DNA from: Paenibacillus alvei DSM 29
GTDB taxonomy: Bacteria; Bacillota; Bacilli; Paenibacillales; Paenibacillaceae
DNA length: 64,000 nt
Assembly (NCBI RefSeq): GCF_000293805.1
Contig: NZ_AMBZ01000009.1
Coordinates: 124,001 to 188,000, forward strand
Direction: 5' to 3'
Shown in pieces: positions 54,063-61,984 of this stretch. Position numbers and translations under genes: made by a program. Position 1 is the first letter of the stretch; each line of letters opens with the position of its first letter. A model generated the notes under the pieces. It was not told the origin of the DNA. It saw only the letters and a list, made by a program, of their open reading frames with translations, and searched no databases.

Positions 54063-54206
54063 CTAGTCCTCTTTTTTGAAAATTGTTTTGAATAGATACC
54101 CTGCCCCTACCCCAATTCCCACACCTGGTAATGCATTTCCGAGCAATAGACCAATTCCCGCTCCGATGATCGTGCAAGCGTAAATAATAAGATCGCCTTT
54201 CTTCAC
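54063..54206 (-). CDS. 47-residue glycine-rich membrane protein
   Basis: GTG 54206 has AAGGAAGGAG a few bases upstream. The product begins MKKGDLIIYACTIIGAGIGL and continues with a Gly-zipper helix and a KKED end. It lies 36 bases before the GAP gene and shares its promoter, so it may be an accessory subunit (inference). No family recognised. Confidence 0.7.
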   Translation of the reverse strand: MKKGDLIIYACTIIGAGIGLLLGNALPGVGIGVGAGYLFKTIFKKED

Positions 54207-54270
54207 TTTACTCCTTCCTTTCGCTATCTGTTTTTGGTAATTACGTGTCCTCCCTTCCTATCGGCTTTCA

Positions 54271-54301
54271 TTCTACAAGATGACGTTGCGTCATTTTCAA
54301 G
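54271..54301 (-). promoter_or_regulatory. MerR-type promoter of the GAP operon
   Basis: On the minus strand TTGAAA, 19 bases, TAGAAT. The spacer contains the dyad ATGACGCAACGTCAT. The long spacer plus dyad is the classic arrangement for MerR activation. Confidence 0.8.
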
Positions 54302-54383
54302 CCTAATCTATGAAAAAAATTATGGTTTTTCGTCTTTAAAAACCGTTTTTTAAAGAAAATTCAGTTACCGATGAAAAAAGCGG

Positions 54384-54414
54384 TTGAACGTTACGTTGCG
54401 TCATCTTGTATAAT
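54384..54414 (+). promoter_or_regulatory. MerR-type promoter of the regulator gene
   Basis: TTGAAC, 19 bases, TATAAT. The spacer (TTACGTTGCGTCAT) shares 13 of its 14 bases with the dyad in the divergent promoter. Both promoters therefore look like targets of the MerR protein encoded just downstream. Confidence 0.8.
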
Positions 54415-54453
54415 GGAGGTTCATGAATATTCCAAAGAAGGTGTTGCGCTACG

Positions 54454-55206
54454 ATTCCGATTCAAGAGGTTACCAAGCAAACTGGCATAACCGTCCGCAC
54501 GCTGCGCTATTACGATCAAATCGGGCTGCTGAACCCTTCAGCCAAAACGGCTGGCGGGCATCGAATCTACTCTGAGGATGATTTAATGAAATTGAAGCAT
54601 ATCCAATTTTTGAAGCAGATGGGCTTTCGTTTACAGGAGATCGATGAATTATTAGCGATGCAGGATCGGGATTGGTTCGCCAGCCTAAACAACCAGCTGA
54701 CGTATATATTAGAAGAACAAGAGAAACTAAAGCAAATGGAGCAGTATCTCCGTGAATTAATGCACAGCATGGTCTTCGAAGGCAAGGCGAAAGGTGACGC
54801 CGTGCAGAAGTTGATTCAATTGTCTGGCCACAGTAAGGAAACAAGGAAGAAATACCGGGAGCTTATGTTCAAGGAACACGAGCAGAAGCTTTTATCGCGC
54901 TTGCCGAACGTTTCCAGCGATGATCCAGATTCATTGGAGTGGATCGCACTTATTGCACAGTTGAAGCAGAATATGGATGCTGGGCCGGATGATCCCCAAA
55001 CCCAGCGTATCTTGAGGCGCATGTTGGAAAAAGCCGATGATTCATTCTCAGGCGAACCTGAATTTCTTGATAAAATGTGGTCAGTCCGGAAATGCCCGGA
55101 ACAATCTGCTCAAATCGGACTGTATCCACTGGAACCGGAGCTGTTAGAATTTGTCGAGCAGGCCTATGAAATTTATCTCTCTAGGCATCGAATACGATCA
55201 GAATAG
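54454..55206 (+). CDS. MerR-family regulator (start unclear)
   Basis: The frame begins with IPIQEVTKQTGITVRTLRYY, DQIGLLNPSAKTAGGHRIYS, a complete MerR DNA-binding domain, followed by a helical C-terminal region without a known ligand domain. No ATG/GTG/TTG exists in this frame; a preceding AGAAGGTG suggests initiation at ATT 54454. The ATG at 54423 lies at about +1 of the promoter and in another frame; one base change near 54453 would join it or GTG 54441. The protein should act on the two 19-bp-spacer promoters at 54271-54301 and 54384-54414, controlling the GAP transporter operon. Confidence 0.8.
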   Translation: MPIQEVTKQTGITVRTLRYYDQIGLLNPSAKTAGGHRIYSEDDLMKLKHIQFLKQMGFRLQEIDELLAMQDRDWFASLNNQLTYILEEQEKLKQMEQYLRELMHSMVFEGKAKGDAVQKLIQLSGHSKETRKKYRELMFKEHEQKLLSRLPNVSSDDPDSLEWIALIAQLKQNMDAGPDDPQTQRILRRMLEKADDSFSGEPEFLDKMWSVRKCPEQSAQIGLYPLEPELLEFVEQAYEIYLSRHRIRSE

Positions 55207-55238
55207 ATTGAGAGTTTTTGAGTATGGAGTGAAATAGA

Positions 55239-55266
55239 GCAGCCTTCCTGTGATAGGATGGCTGCT
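55239..55266. terminator. Bidirectional hairpin terminator
   Basis: AGCAGCCTTCCT and AGGATGGCTGCT pair with one mismatch around GTGAT, between convergent MerR and kinase genes. Confidence 0.75.
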
Positions 55267-55278
55267 ATTATCATGATT

Positions 55279-56211
55279 CTATTTTTTCATGATTGCTTCA
55301 GCAAAAGAAACGGTCTTCAGAAGATGCGCATATTCCTCTGGAGTCGCGCCGCTTTCTACACACCAACACATTCCCATTGCCGTTTCTACATACAGACATT
55401 TCCTTATGACATCATTCGGAATCGAAAGCTTCTTGGTGAGAATACCTATAATTTCGTCTATTTTCTCATATAAGTCCTCCGTAATGCTTTCATCAAACTC
55501 ATTTAATATAAATCGAGGAATATCGAATACAGGATCGCCGATTACACCCTTCGGGTCGATGATCAGGTATTCCCCATTGCTGCCGAGCAGCATATTATCA
55601 TGATGAAGATCACCGTGCAGCAGCAGATTTTGCGAATAGTTCGAGGAAATGGACAAGCAAATCTTTCTTGCACATTGCATGTGTCTTGTTAATTCAGGGC
55701 AATCGTGACGCTGACTCATGTAATCTGTTATCCGCTCAACCCAACCGACATAGGTTGGAAATTTTTCTGCCTCAACAGCCGCAATATGTAAATTCGAATA
55801 TAGGGAACAAAATATATCTAATCTTCGCTGTAACGAATCCTCGTCCCGCAAGGTAGTACCCGGCTGCAAACGTTCTAATAGGATAACGCCGTTATCGATA
55901 TCTGCTCGATACACCTTACAGAATCGTTGCCCATCATATTGACGCAGCGTCGAAACTTCCGTCCAAATCGTTTCTGAAGGCTGTCCTATTTTTAGTACCG
56001 TATGGCCATCCTGTTCCGAATAGCAAGTGAACACTATGTTTGCAGAGAAGGATGGAATCAGCTGCAATGAGGACAACGACCACTTCTCGGCATAATCATC
56101 AATATAACACAGCATCTGTTCATAAAACGTGTTGCCAAATCGCTTTATAATCGTATCGATTTGCTCCTGTGTAAATATGCTAGATAGGCACTCCACATCC
56201 ATTCCCTCCAA
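55279..56211 (-). CDS. Aminoglycoside/hydroxyurea phosphotransferase, APH(6)-like
   Basis: 310 residues. The protein-kinase-like fold is marked by the catalytic loop LLLHGDLHHDNMLL (His-Gly-Asp and Asn) and the metal-binding LIIDPKGVIGDPVFDIPRFI; the VIGDP...R segment is typical of streptomycin 6-kinases. An N-terminal TVLKIGQP supplies the ATP lysine. It probably phosphorylates an aminocyclitol; intrinsic or self-protective resistance is inferred. Confidence 0.85.
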   Translation of the reverse strand: MEGMDVECLSSIFTQEQIDTIIKRFGNTFYEQMLCYIDDYAEKWSLSSLQLIPSFSANIVFTCYSEQDGHTVLKIGQPSETIWTEVSTLRQYDGQRFCKVYRADIDNGVILLERLQPGTTLRDEDSLQRRLDIFCSLYSNLHIAAVEAEKFPTYVGWVERITDYMSQRHDCPELTRHMQCARKICLSISSNYSQNLLLHGDLHHDNMLLGSNGEYLIIDPKGVIGDPVFDIPRFILNEFDESITEDLYEKIDEIIGILTKKLSIPNDVIRKCLYVETAMGMCWCVESGATPEEYAHLLKTVSFAEAIMKK

Positions 56212-56248
56212 TGTCTAAATATCTTCTTATCCATTTTCAAGTATATAA

Positions 56249-56282
56249 AAAGCTGCCCCACTAGTTCATTCAGGACAGCTTT
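56249..56282 (-). terminator. Terminator after yidC
   Basis: AAAGCTGcCC-type stem pairs with GGACAGCTTT (imperfect) just after the yidC stop; T-runs flank it on the minus strand. Confidence 0.6.
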
Positions 56283-56304
56283 GTTTGCTTTGTTGTTACG
56301 CTTA

Positions 56305-57120
56305 TTAGTTGTTACTAACCGTTGCGGCAGGTTCTACCCTCGTCCGATACAACTTCTTCGCTAGCAGTGTCTGCAGAATAATGAACACGCCGCCTACACA
56401 CCAATACATCGGTATGACTGCGGGAGTAGTCAGGGAAAACACGGTCATCATGATTGGAAACACGTACCCCATAAACGCAAACTGCTTGCTCTGCATCGGA
56501 TCCATGCCGATTTGTGTAACTTTATATTGAAAGAAGTAGATGATCCCGACGAGCAGCGGGAGCACAATGTCCGGTCGTCCGAGCTGGAACCATAAGAACG
56601 AGTGTGCAGCTACTTCCGGTGTGAACTTAATGGCATAATACAATCCTGATAAGATAGGCAGCTGGATAAGCAGCGGCAAGCAGCCGATTGCCAACGGATT
56701 CACCTGATGCTTCTGATACAATTGCATCATTTCTTGCTGCATCTTTGCTTTTGATTCTGCATCCTTCTTATCCTTATATGTGTCTTGAAGAAGCTTCAAC
56801 TCAGGCTGCAATACGTCCATCTTCTGTTTCATCTTCTGTTGATTGCGATACTGTCTCATCATGAGCGGCATCAGCGATAATCGTACGAGCAGCGTGAGCA
56901 AAATCAATGCGAGCCCGTAGCTTCCACCGAAAAATGCCGCGAAATGTTGGATCAGATACACAAACGGATACACGATGTAATGGTTAAAAAAGCCTGGCGT
57001 ATTAGCATCAACCGCCGCATTAGAACCGCTTACCCCGCATCCGCTTAACAACACTAGGATCACCAGTGCCCCGATTAGAATATATTTTCGTTTGTAGGTG
57101 AATACATTGAACTGCTCCAT
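56305..57120 (-). CDS. yidC: YidC/Oxa1 membrane protein insertase
   Basis: 271 residues. Lipoprotein-type signal (ALVILVLLSGCGVSG), then five membrane segments with the conserved Arg in helix 1 (LTLLVRLSLMPLMMRQ) and the charged cytoplasmic hairpin (EKAQQEMMQLYQKH-type). It inserts and folds membrane proteins with or without SecYEG. AAGGAGG precedes ATG 57120 but its AAGG is in the stem at 57130-57163, and the gene overlaps the upstream MifM-like frame by 46 bases, indicating translational control. Confidence 0.95.
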   Translation of the reverse strand: MEQFNVFTYKRKYILIGALVILVLLSGCGVSGSNAAVDANTPGFFNHYIVYPFVYLIQHFAAFFGGSYGLALILLTLLVRLSLMPLMMRQYRNQQKMKQKMDVLQPELKLLQDTYKDKKDAESKAKMQQEMMQLYQKHQVNPLAIGCLPLLIQLPILSGLYYAIKFTPEVAAHSFLWFQLGRPDIVLPLLVGIIYFFQYKVTQIGMDPMQSKQFAFMGYVFPIMMTVFSLTTPAVIPMYWCVGGVFIILQTLLAKKLYRTRVEPAATVSNN

Positions 57121-57425
57121 AATAATCCTCCTTGATTGGATAACGTTCTGATTCCAATCAAGGAATGGCAGTCACCTGAATCTCCATCCGGCGCTTCTTT
57201 TCGCTTCACACTTCTGGTTAACCAGTGATGAATTTCTGTCCGACCGACGATCCGCTCCTGAGGAAGAACAATTGCGACTCGGCCCCTGTATGCAGGCACT
57301 AAGAAGTGATCGACCGCGACATACAGATGTGCAGCGTAAGCATACGTAAGTGAACATATAAGACCGATCGAGATCAAATACGGAATCAAATCAGAAGACA
57401 CCAGATCCTGGAATTCCAACAGCAA
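57075..57425 (-). CDS. MifM-like regulatory nascent chain upstream of yidC
   Basis: 116 residues from TTG 57425 (GGGGAGG eight bases upstream; GTG 57434 is too close). An N-terminal membrane helix (DLIPYLISIGLICSLTYAYA) is followed by a polar tail. The tail has EIHHWLTRSVKRKEAPDGDS ending in acidic residues: an Ile-x-x-Trp, basic stretch, Pro, acidic order like that recalled for the B. subtilis MifM arrest region (Arg69-Ile70...Trp73, later DEED). The next codons run through a hairpin that sequesters the yidC ribosome site. A ribosome stalled at the acidic codons would occupy the 5' arm of that hairpin and expose the site. I infer MifM-type feedback control of YidC; stalling itself is not visible in sequence. 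Confidence 0.75.
   Translation of the reverse strand: MLLEFQDLVSSDLIPYLISIGLICSLTYAYAAHLYVAVDHFLVPAYRGRVAIVLPQERIVGRTEIHHWLTRSVKRKEAPDGDSGDCHSLIGIRTLSNQGGLLWSSSMYSPTNENIF
57130..57163 (-). promoter_or_regulatory. Hairpin sequestering the yidC Shine-Dalgarno
   Basis: In the transcript CCTTGATTGGA and TCCAATCAAGG form a perfect 11-bp stem around a 12-base loop. The last four bases of the 3' arm are the start of AAGGAGG, whose remaining GAGG follows directly; yidC begins ten bases from the stem end. Confidence 0.85.
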
Positions 57426-57458
57426 TGTATTCACCTCCCCTTTTATGCAGATGAGAAC

Positions 57459-57487
57459 AGTATCTCACATGGAGAGACAAGTTTCAA
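57459..57487 (-). promoter_or_regulatory. Candidate promoter of the mifM-like/yidC transcript
   Basis: On the minus strand TTGAAA, 17 bases, GATACT, 34 bases upstream of the TTG start. Confidence 0.55.
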
Positions 57488-57604
57488 ATCAGGGAAAAAC
57501 AAACAGTTGGATACAACTTCGTAAACAAGTTTTATCTCAATAACAAGTATGAATGATCCTTTTTCTATGATCGAATCACCGATTCACTACCAGCAGTAAG
57601 AAGA

Positions 57605-57633
57605 AACAAGCTCTGCGAAGAGCAGAGCTTGTT
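57605..57633 (-). terminator. Terminator after the nucleotidyltransferase gene
   Basis: AACAAGCTCTGC and GCAGAGCTTGTT pair perfectly around five bases, followed by TCTT on the minus strand. Confidence 0.85.
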
Positions 57634-57698
57634 TTCAACGAAGCGCTTATTTGACAACCCGTTCTTCAATCGTCTTTTTAACGCAGCCAAGGATCTCT

Positions 57699-58468
57699 TT
57701 AAAAAGGAATGCGTTCTGAGTGAATCTTATAGTCATGTTCGGCAGCCCATGCGACTAGTCCGTTCCATAATTGTTCGCACGCAGCAATGATACGTTCCGG
57801 TTCAGACAACTGTCCGGACATGACCATGTTCGCGACAATATCATAGCCCTTCGGACGTTGCGGGAGCTCCAACGATTCCGGAAGCACCCTGGCTCCTGTT
57901 GAGTACAGCTTCCGATTGTGAAGACCGATCAACATGGCGCCGTATTTGGCGAATTGCATGGCCAAATACGGTAAATATGTCTGTGTGCCGGTCCGACTCA
58001 CATTCCGGAGCTTTCCGATGAACTCATACATCTCCCCTACAAGCACTTCATTAACCGCATTCGCGAAATCCACACTTGATGGTGATTCTGCCGCTTCCTT
58101 CAGCTTAGAAAAAATCCGTCTGGATCATAGAGACTTAGCGGAGAGAAGAACGGCCCGTGTGTCAAAGCCCATTCCCCTTCCACTGTTGCAGCATCGTTCA
58201 AAACAACGCTTACACTGCGTACATTCACTTCGGCCTTCCAAGGTCCTGCTGACCATTCGTAACTGAAGTCTACCTCTTCTTCCGCGTCCTTCAGCACACA
58301 GAACATCTCAATGTCCGAATAAGGCCCGTCCGTACCTCGGGATACGGAGCCATACACCCCGATTGCAACAATTCGATCGGTATATACCTCCTGCAAGCGG
58401 TTGGCGAGCTCATAACAGGTTGCCAGTCTTTCATGTCTTGAAATTTCTACAGGTCCATTCATGTTCAT
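57699..58468 (-). CDS. ANT(4')-like aminoglycoside nucleotidyltransferase (frameshift)
   Basis: ATG 58468 (MNMNGPVEISRHERL) has GGGAGAG about nine bases upstream. AIGVYGSVSRGTDGPYSDIE is the nucleotidyltransferase catalytic motif (GSxxxGxxxxxSDxE) and matches the staphylococcal kanamycin nucleotidyltransferase closely. The frame ends at DGFFLS; one base added to the A6 run 58109-58114 gives DGFFSKLKEAAESPSSVDFA and reaches GAMLIGLHNRKLYSTG, VMSGQLSEPERI and C-terminal RIPF, exactly the end of known ANT(4') enzymes. Repaired length is about 256 residues. It adenylylates the 4'-OH of kanamycin-type drugs. Confidence 0.88.
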
Positions 58469-58656
58469 CTGTGTATCTCTCCCTTGGTTTGTGTGATTGG
58501 AATGAGTGGATACAGATTCATGAATGGAGGGCCGCGGGCTTAACGAGGGACTTTCTTCGCGTGCATAGGAACTCCTCCTTATAAGTGATATCGTCTTTCT
58601 TCTACCTGTATATTTTTTCTCTATTTTACCAATTCTCGCTCCATAATGGAACAACT

Positions 58657-58818
58657 TCATGTGATGTACTTACGTTTACCTATTTTCGCGTTTACCTCCT
58701 GCTTCAACATCAAGAGCGCCATTCGGTACAAGGGCAGCTCCATTTCCTGCATGACATATATGAAGGCTTCCTTATCACCTGCCTGTGCCTTTCGAATATA
58801 ATCTGTATGTATATCCAC
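58657..58818 (-). pseudogene. ECF sigma factor N-terminal fragment
   Basis: 53 codons from GTG 58818: DYIRKAQAGDKEAFIYVMQE and PLYRMALLMLK are the region-2 start of an ECF sigma factor. The frame ends after KIGKRKYIT and neither the -10-binding nor the -35-binding region follows. A truncated gene with no visible rest nearby. Confidence 0.7.
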
Positions 58819-58908
58819 CTAATTTTGCACCTTCCTTATCTTCTACTTTCTATGTCTCTCATTTGCCAACATTAGATCATGGTAAATAAACAAAGGTTAC
58901 AAGGAAAA

Positions 58909-58938
58909 ATCTATTATGACGGCACAGTCATAATAGAT
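58909..58938 (-). terminator. 12-bp perfect hairpin with T-run on minus strand
   Basis: ATCTATTATGAC and GTCATAATAGAT surround GGCACA; the minus-strand stem is followed by TTTTT. It lies in the 350-bp gap between the sigma fragment and the kinase gene, with no other gene seen there. Confidence 0.6.
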
Positions 58939-59046
58939 ACATAAGCCACTTTCCTGCCAACACATTTTAACAGGCTGATTTCAATCTAATTACGTGGTCT
59001 CCCTTAAATACGACACCAAAATGACAGACCGAAAAAATCAAATAAG

Positions 59047-59087
59047 AAAACCCCCGATTTCAACGATTTCGTTTGAAATGGAGGTTC
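59047..59087 (-). terminator. Terminator downstream of the phosphotransferase
   Basis: On the minus strand AACCTCCATTTCAA pairs imperfectly with TTGAAATCGGGGGTT, then TTTTCTTATTT. Confidence 0.65.
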
Positions 59088-59144
59088 TCTACTATTCTAT
59101 CTATTTTCATTTACTTTTTATCGAGTGCACCTAAAAAAGGTCTC

Positions 59145-59178
59145 ACCTACACCTATACCTATACCTATACCTATACCT
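59145..59178. repeat. Hexanucleotide microsatellite containing a stop codon
   Basis: ACCTAC then four ACCTAT units and a partial unit. On the minus strand it reads (GTATAG)n: the stop codon of the kinase gene is the first TAG of the tract, and further in-frame TAG codons follow. Confidence 0.9.
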
Positions 59179-60154
59179 GATAAAATATTCGCTCGCCTGC
59201 TAGGAATGGCAAACAATGATTCGCACAAAGCTTAGGCATTTTCTCCCGCATCCAATTATGTACGGACTCATTCCCCATTTGAAACGCATAATATCCGATA
59301 ATCGAAATCAACATCATTCCTTCGATAAGAACAAGCTCTTCCGCAGCTATGTTCATAGTTCCGTAATAGCCCTCTAAGAAAATTTTACGGTGTTCTGAAG
59401 GAACCATCATCGCCCCCATGGCGATGTCTGTCAAATCGTATCCTGGGCCGAAGAATCCGAAATCAATAAAGCTTAATCGTCCTACAGGAGACATAATCAT
59501 ATTGCCAAATCCTAAATCACCGTGAATCAATCCCCATCTATCCGTATCGGTTCCGATTTGCTTAAGCTTATCGTTGATGAGATGAATGCACTTCTCGATG
59601 ATCGCGACATCAGAAGACGCAAATAAACCGAGTTCCAACCCTTTATGTATGGTTTGAATCAAACCGTCATTATATGCAATCCCTTGCTCAGGCCGATTCT
59701 TAACACGATCTAGCGGATACCGGCGGTAAAATTCGTGGAGCTTAGCAATGTGAGATCCGAGCTGCTTGACCGATTCTGGATTCTGAAGGTCCTCCTTCTG
59801 CAGATCCCTGCCTTCTAGCCACGTTAGTACCGAACAGTTCAATCGCTGTCCTTCATGCTCGATGACGGTAATCAATTCCCCGTCTTGATTGCGCAGCGGC
59901 GACTGCACCAGCAGGCTGCTCTCATTCGCCAACGCTTCCAGCATGAGAAGTTCACCAAGCAGGCCTTCATACGTATGCTGCAAGCCTGTCATACTTGCTT
60001 TAAACGGCTGATGAACACGCAGGACATAAGTACTGCCGTCAGCTTCGCTCACTTTATATGTCCGATTCTCATTATGCCTCAAGTAAGTGATCTCAGGCTT
60101 TTGGAAGCGAAAACGGTGTAAAATGTGATGTAATTGTTCATCTGTCATCTTCAA
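59171..60154 (-). CDS. Phosphotransferase of the APH/choline-kinase fold
   Basis: 327 residues. Lys in TYVLRVHQPF, the catalytic loop LIHGDLGFGNMIMS, and LSFIDFGFFGPGYDLTDIA are the kinase motifs. The catalytic loop has Asp and Asn as required. Layout resembles stress-response kinases (SrkA/YihE) and homoserine kinase-like proteins rather than classical aminoglycoside kinases. Substrate unknown. Its stop codon lies in a TAGGTA microsatellite. Confidence 0.85.
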   Translation of the reverse strand: MKMTDEQLHHILHRFRFQKPEITYLRHNENRTYKVSEADGSTYVLRVHQPFKASMTGLQHTYEGLLGELLMLEALANESSLLVQSPLRNQDGELITVIEHEGQRLNCSVLTWLEGRDLQKEDLQNPESVKQLGSHIAKLHEFYRRYPLDRVKNRPEQGIAYNDGLIQTIHKGLELGLFASSDVAIIEKCIHLINDKLKQIGTDTDRWGLIHGDLGFGNMIMSPVGRLSFIDFGFFGPGYDLTDIAMGAMMVPSEHRKIFLEGYYGTMNIAAEELVLIEGMMLISIIGYYAFQMGNESVHNWMREKMPKLCANHCLPFLAGERIFYQV

Positions 60155-60373
60155 TTTCCTCTCATCGTTAAAAATTAGACATGATCGAAATATCTATACA
60201 GCCAGTCTACTTCCTAATGTTGGGATTGTCTACGGCTTGCTATCGGGCACTAAGCCTATTTCTTGGATTATGCTGATAAGGCAAGGAATATCATTTCTAC
60301 TCCACTGGTCGTAACAGGAGGATTCAAATTGGAAGAAGGTATGAAAGAAGCTGATCCCTGTATGATCTTGGCT

Positions 60374-61111
60374 TTATGCCGCTAGCACGGCTTCGAAATG
60401 TTGGAACATCTGATTATACGCCCGCTGCTTTTGTTTATAGCGCATCTGATTCGACATCGCGTACATATTCAATACAGGAACAAGATCCTGTTCTCCCTGC
60501 ACAAGTCTTAATACCTCATTGACTTCTCCATTGACAAATGCAATAGTAAGTGCCCGTATGTGGCTTCGAGCTTCTGGATTATCTGGCAGGATCGCTTCTT
60601 CCATGTATTCATCTTCCTTCACATCGTGCAGCATCTTTCGTGCTCGATAATATGCAGCCTTCACCGCCCCTTCTGTTGTCTTCAGCTTATTCGCAGTATC
60701 AGCAACAGAATACCCGAGTACGCTGCGCATAAGGAGGACGGTTCTTTGCAGAGGAGACAAGTGTGTCATCATATATTGGAAGGCGGCTTCGATGTCAATT
60801 GTACTATTCTTCTGTATAGAGTCATTGTGTTCTTGAGATTGAAGTTGCTGCTTCATCAAAATTTGATCAAATCGATGTCTTCGGCGTACTTGATCGATCC
60901 AAGCGTTTCTGGCTGTACGCAGGAGCAGCGCTTCAGGATTGTTGTGCTCTATCTCCTTGTTACGGGTTAGAATCTTAACCCACGTATCCTGTACGAGATC
61001 CTCGGAATCCCATTTGGAATGTGTGAGAGAGAGGCAATATCTGTTCAGTACGTTGTTCAACTGCTCCAGATTGGGTTGTTCGGTGCTCTGGATTTGATCT
61101 GGATTGGTCAT
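60374..61111 (-). CDS. ECF-type RNA polymerase sigma factor with C-terminal extension
   Basis: 245 residues. Region 2 (DSEDLVQDTWVKILTRNKE, LLLRTARNAWIDQVRRR) and region 4 (LSPLQRTVLLMRSVLGYSVA, TTEGAVKAAYYRARKML) are clear. About 70 extra residues after region 4 may be a SnoaL-like or regulatory tail as in ECF41-type factors, where it modulates activity. No anti-sigma gene is adjacent. No aromatic or Asp-rich signature allows target prediction. Confidence 0.88.
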   Translation of the reverse strand: MTNPDQIQSTEQPNLEQLNNVLNRYCLSLTHSKWDSEDLVQDTWVKILTRNKEIEHNNPEALLLRTARNAWIDQVRRRHRFDQILMKQQLQSQEHNDSIQKNSTIDIEAAFQYMMTHLSPLQRTVLLMRSVLGYSVADTANKLKTTEGAVKAAYYRARKMLHDVKEDEYMEEAILPDNPEARSHIRALTIAFVNGEVNEVLRLVQGEQDLVPVLNMYAMSNQMRYKQKQRAYNQMFQHFEAVLAA

Positions 61112-61350
61112 CCTTCACAGTCAACTCCTTCATTCATTCGTTCTCGCTTCCACTTCGTCAGCCTTCTTCTTCATGCCTTACATGAATCGTTCATGGCGGC
61201 ACTTATGGTTTATCTTATCAGTAAACGAACGAAGCATGCATTGCGTTACGCTGCCCAGTGAAAAAACTTTTGTCCGCTGAACCGTATCTTCTGCTGCGAT
61301 CCATTCGTTTTCTTGATATTCCATGGTGGAAAAACAGAGGAGGTATTACC

Positions 61351-61929
61351 ATGTCAAACTATATCCCTTATGTTGTTGAGCAAACGAGCCGCGGGGAACG
61401 CTCCTATGACATCTATTCCCGATTATTGAAGGATCGCATTGTATTTGTCGGTTCTGAAATTACGGATAGTCTTGCGAATAGTATTGTCGCACAGCTCCTT
61501 CTTCTTGCAGCGGAGGATTCAGACAAAGACATTTATATGTACATCAATAGTCCAGGAGGCTCGGTCACTGCAGGATTTGGCATCTATGATACGATGCAGT
61601 ACATTAAGCCGCAGGTTCATACCATATGTACAGGATTAGCCGCCTCCTATGGCTCGATCCTGCTGCTAGCTGGAGCCAAGGGAAAGCGCTTTGCACTACC
61701 CAATAGCGAAATCATGATTCACCAACCCCATGGAGGCGCTCAAGGACAGGCAAGCGACATTGCCATCAGCGCCAAGCGCATTCTCAAAATGCGCGAGAGA
61801 CTTGTGCAATTAATGGCTGACCATACTGGGCAGCCCGTCGAACGAATTGAAAAAGACATGGATCGCGACTACTTCATGTCTGCCGAGGAAGCACTGGAAT
61901 ACGGGATTATTGACAAGATACTCAAATAG
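61351..61929 (+). CDS. clpP: ATP-dependent Clp protease proteolytic subunit, second-type
   Basis: 192 residues from ATG 61351 with GAGGAGG upstream. Catalytic triad: Ser in [12 protein letters not shown], His in [10 protein letters not shown], Asp in [20 protein letters not shown]-type [19 protein letters not shown] is the oxyanion region. The Tyr after the catalytic Ser (SYGS instead of SMGA) resembles additional ClpP paralogues, so this may not be the main ClpP. It assembles into 14-mers with Clp ATPases. Confidence 0.9.
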   Translation: MSNYIPYVVEQTSRGERSYDIYSRLLKDRIVFVGSEITDSLANSIVAQLLLLAAEDSDKDIYMYINSPGGSVTAGFGIYDTMQYIKPQVHTICTGLAASYGSILLLAGAKGKRFALPNSEIMIHQPHGGAQGQASDIAISAKRILKMRERLVQLMADHTGQPVERIEKDMDRDYFMSAEEALEYGIIDKILK

Positions 61930-61984
61930 TACAGGATACGAGCGATCAAGTTGTCCATTTTCATAGGTAGCTGATCGCACAGGA

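Noticed and set aside
57699-58073. Independent 124-residue protein (C-terminal half of the nucleotidyltransferase)
   Set aside because: It is the second half of a known enzyme fold and is joined by one base in an A6 run.
59145-59178. CRISPR array
   Set aside because: Units are six bases without spacers; it is a microsatellite. No other regularly spaced repeats or cas genes were found in the window.
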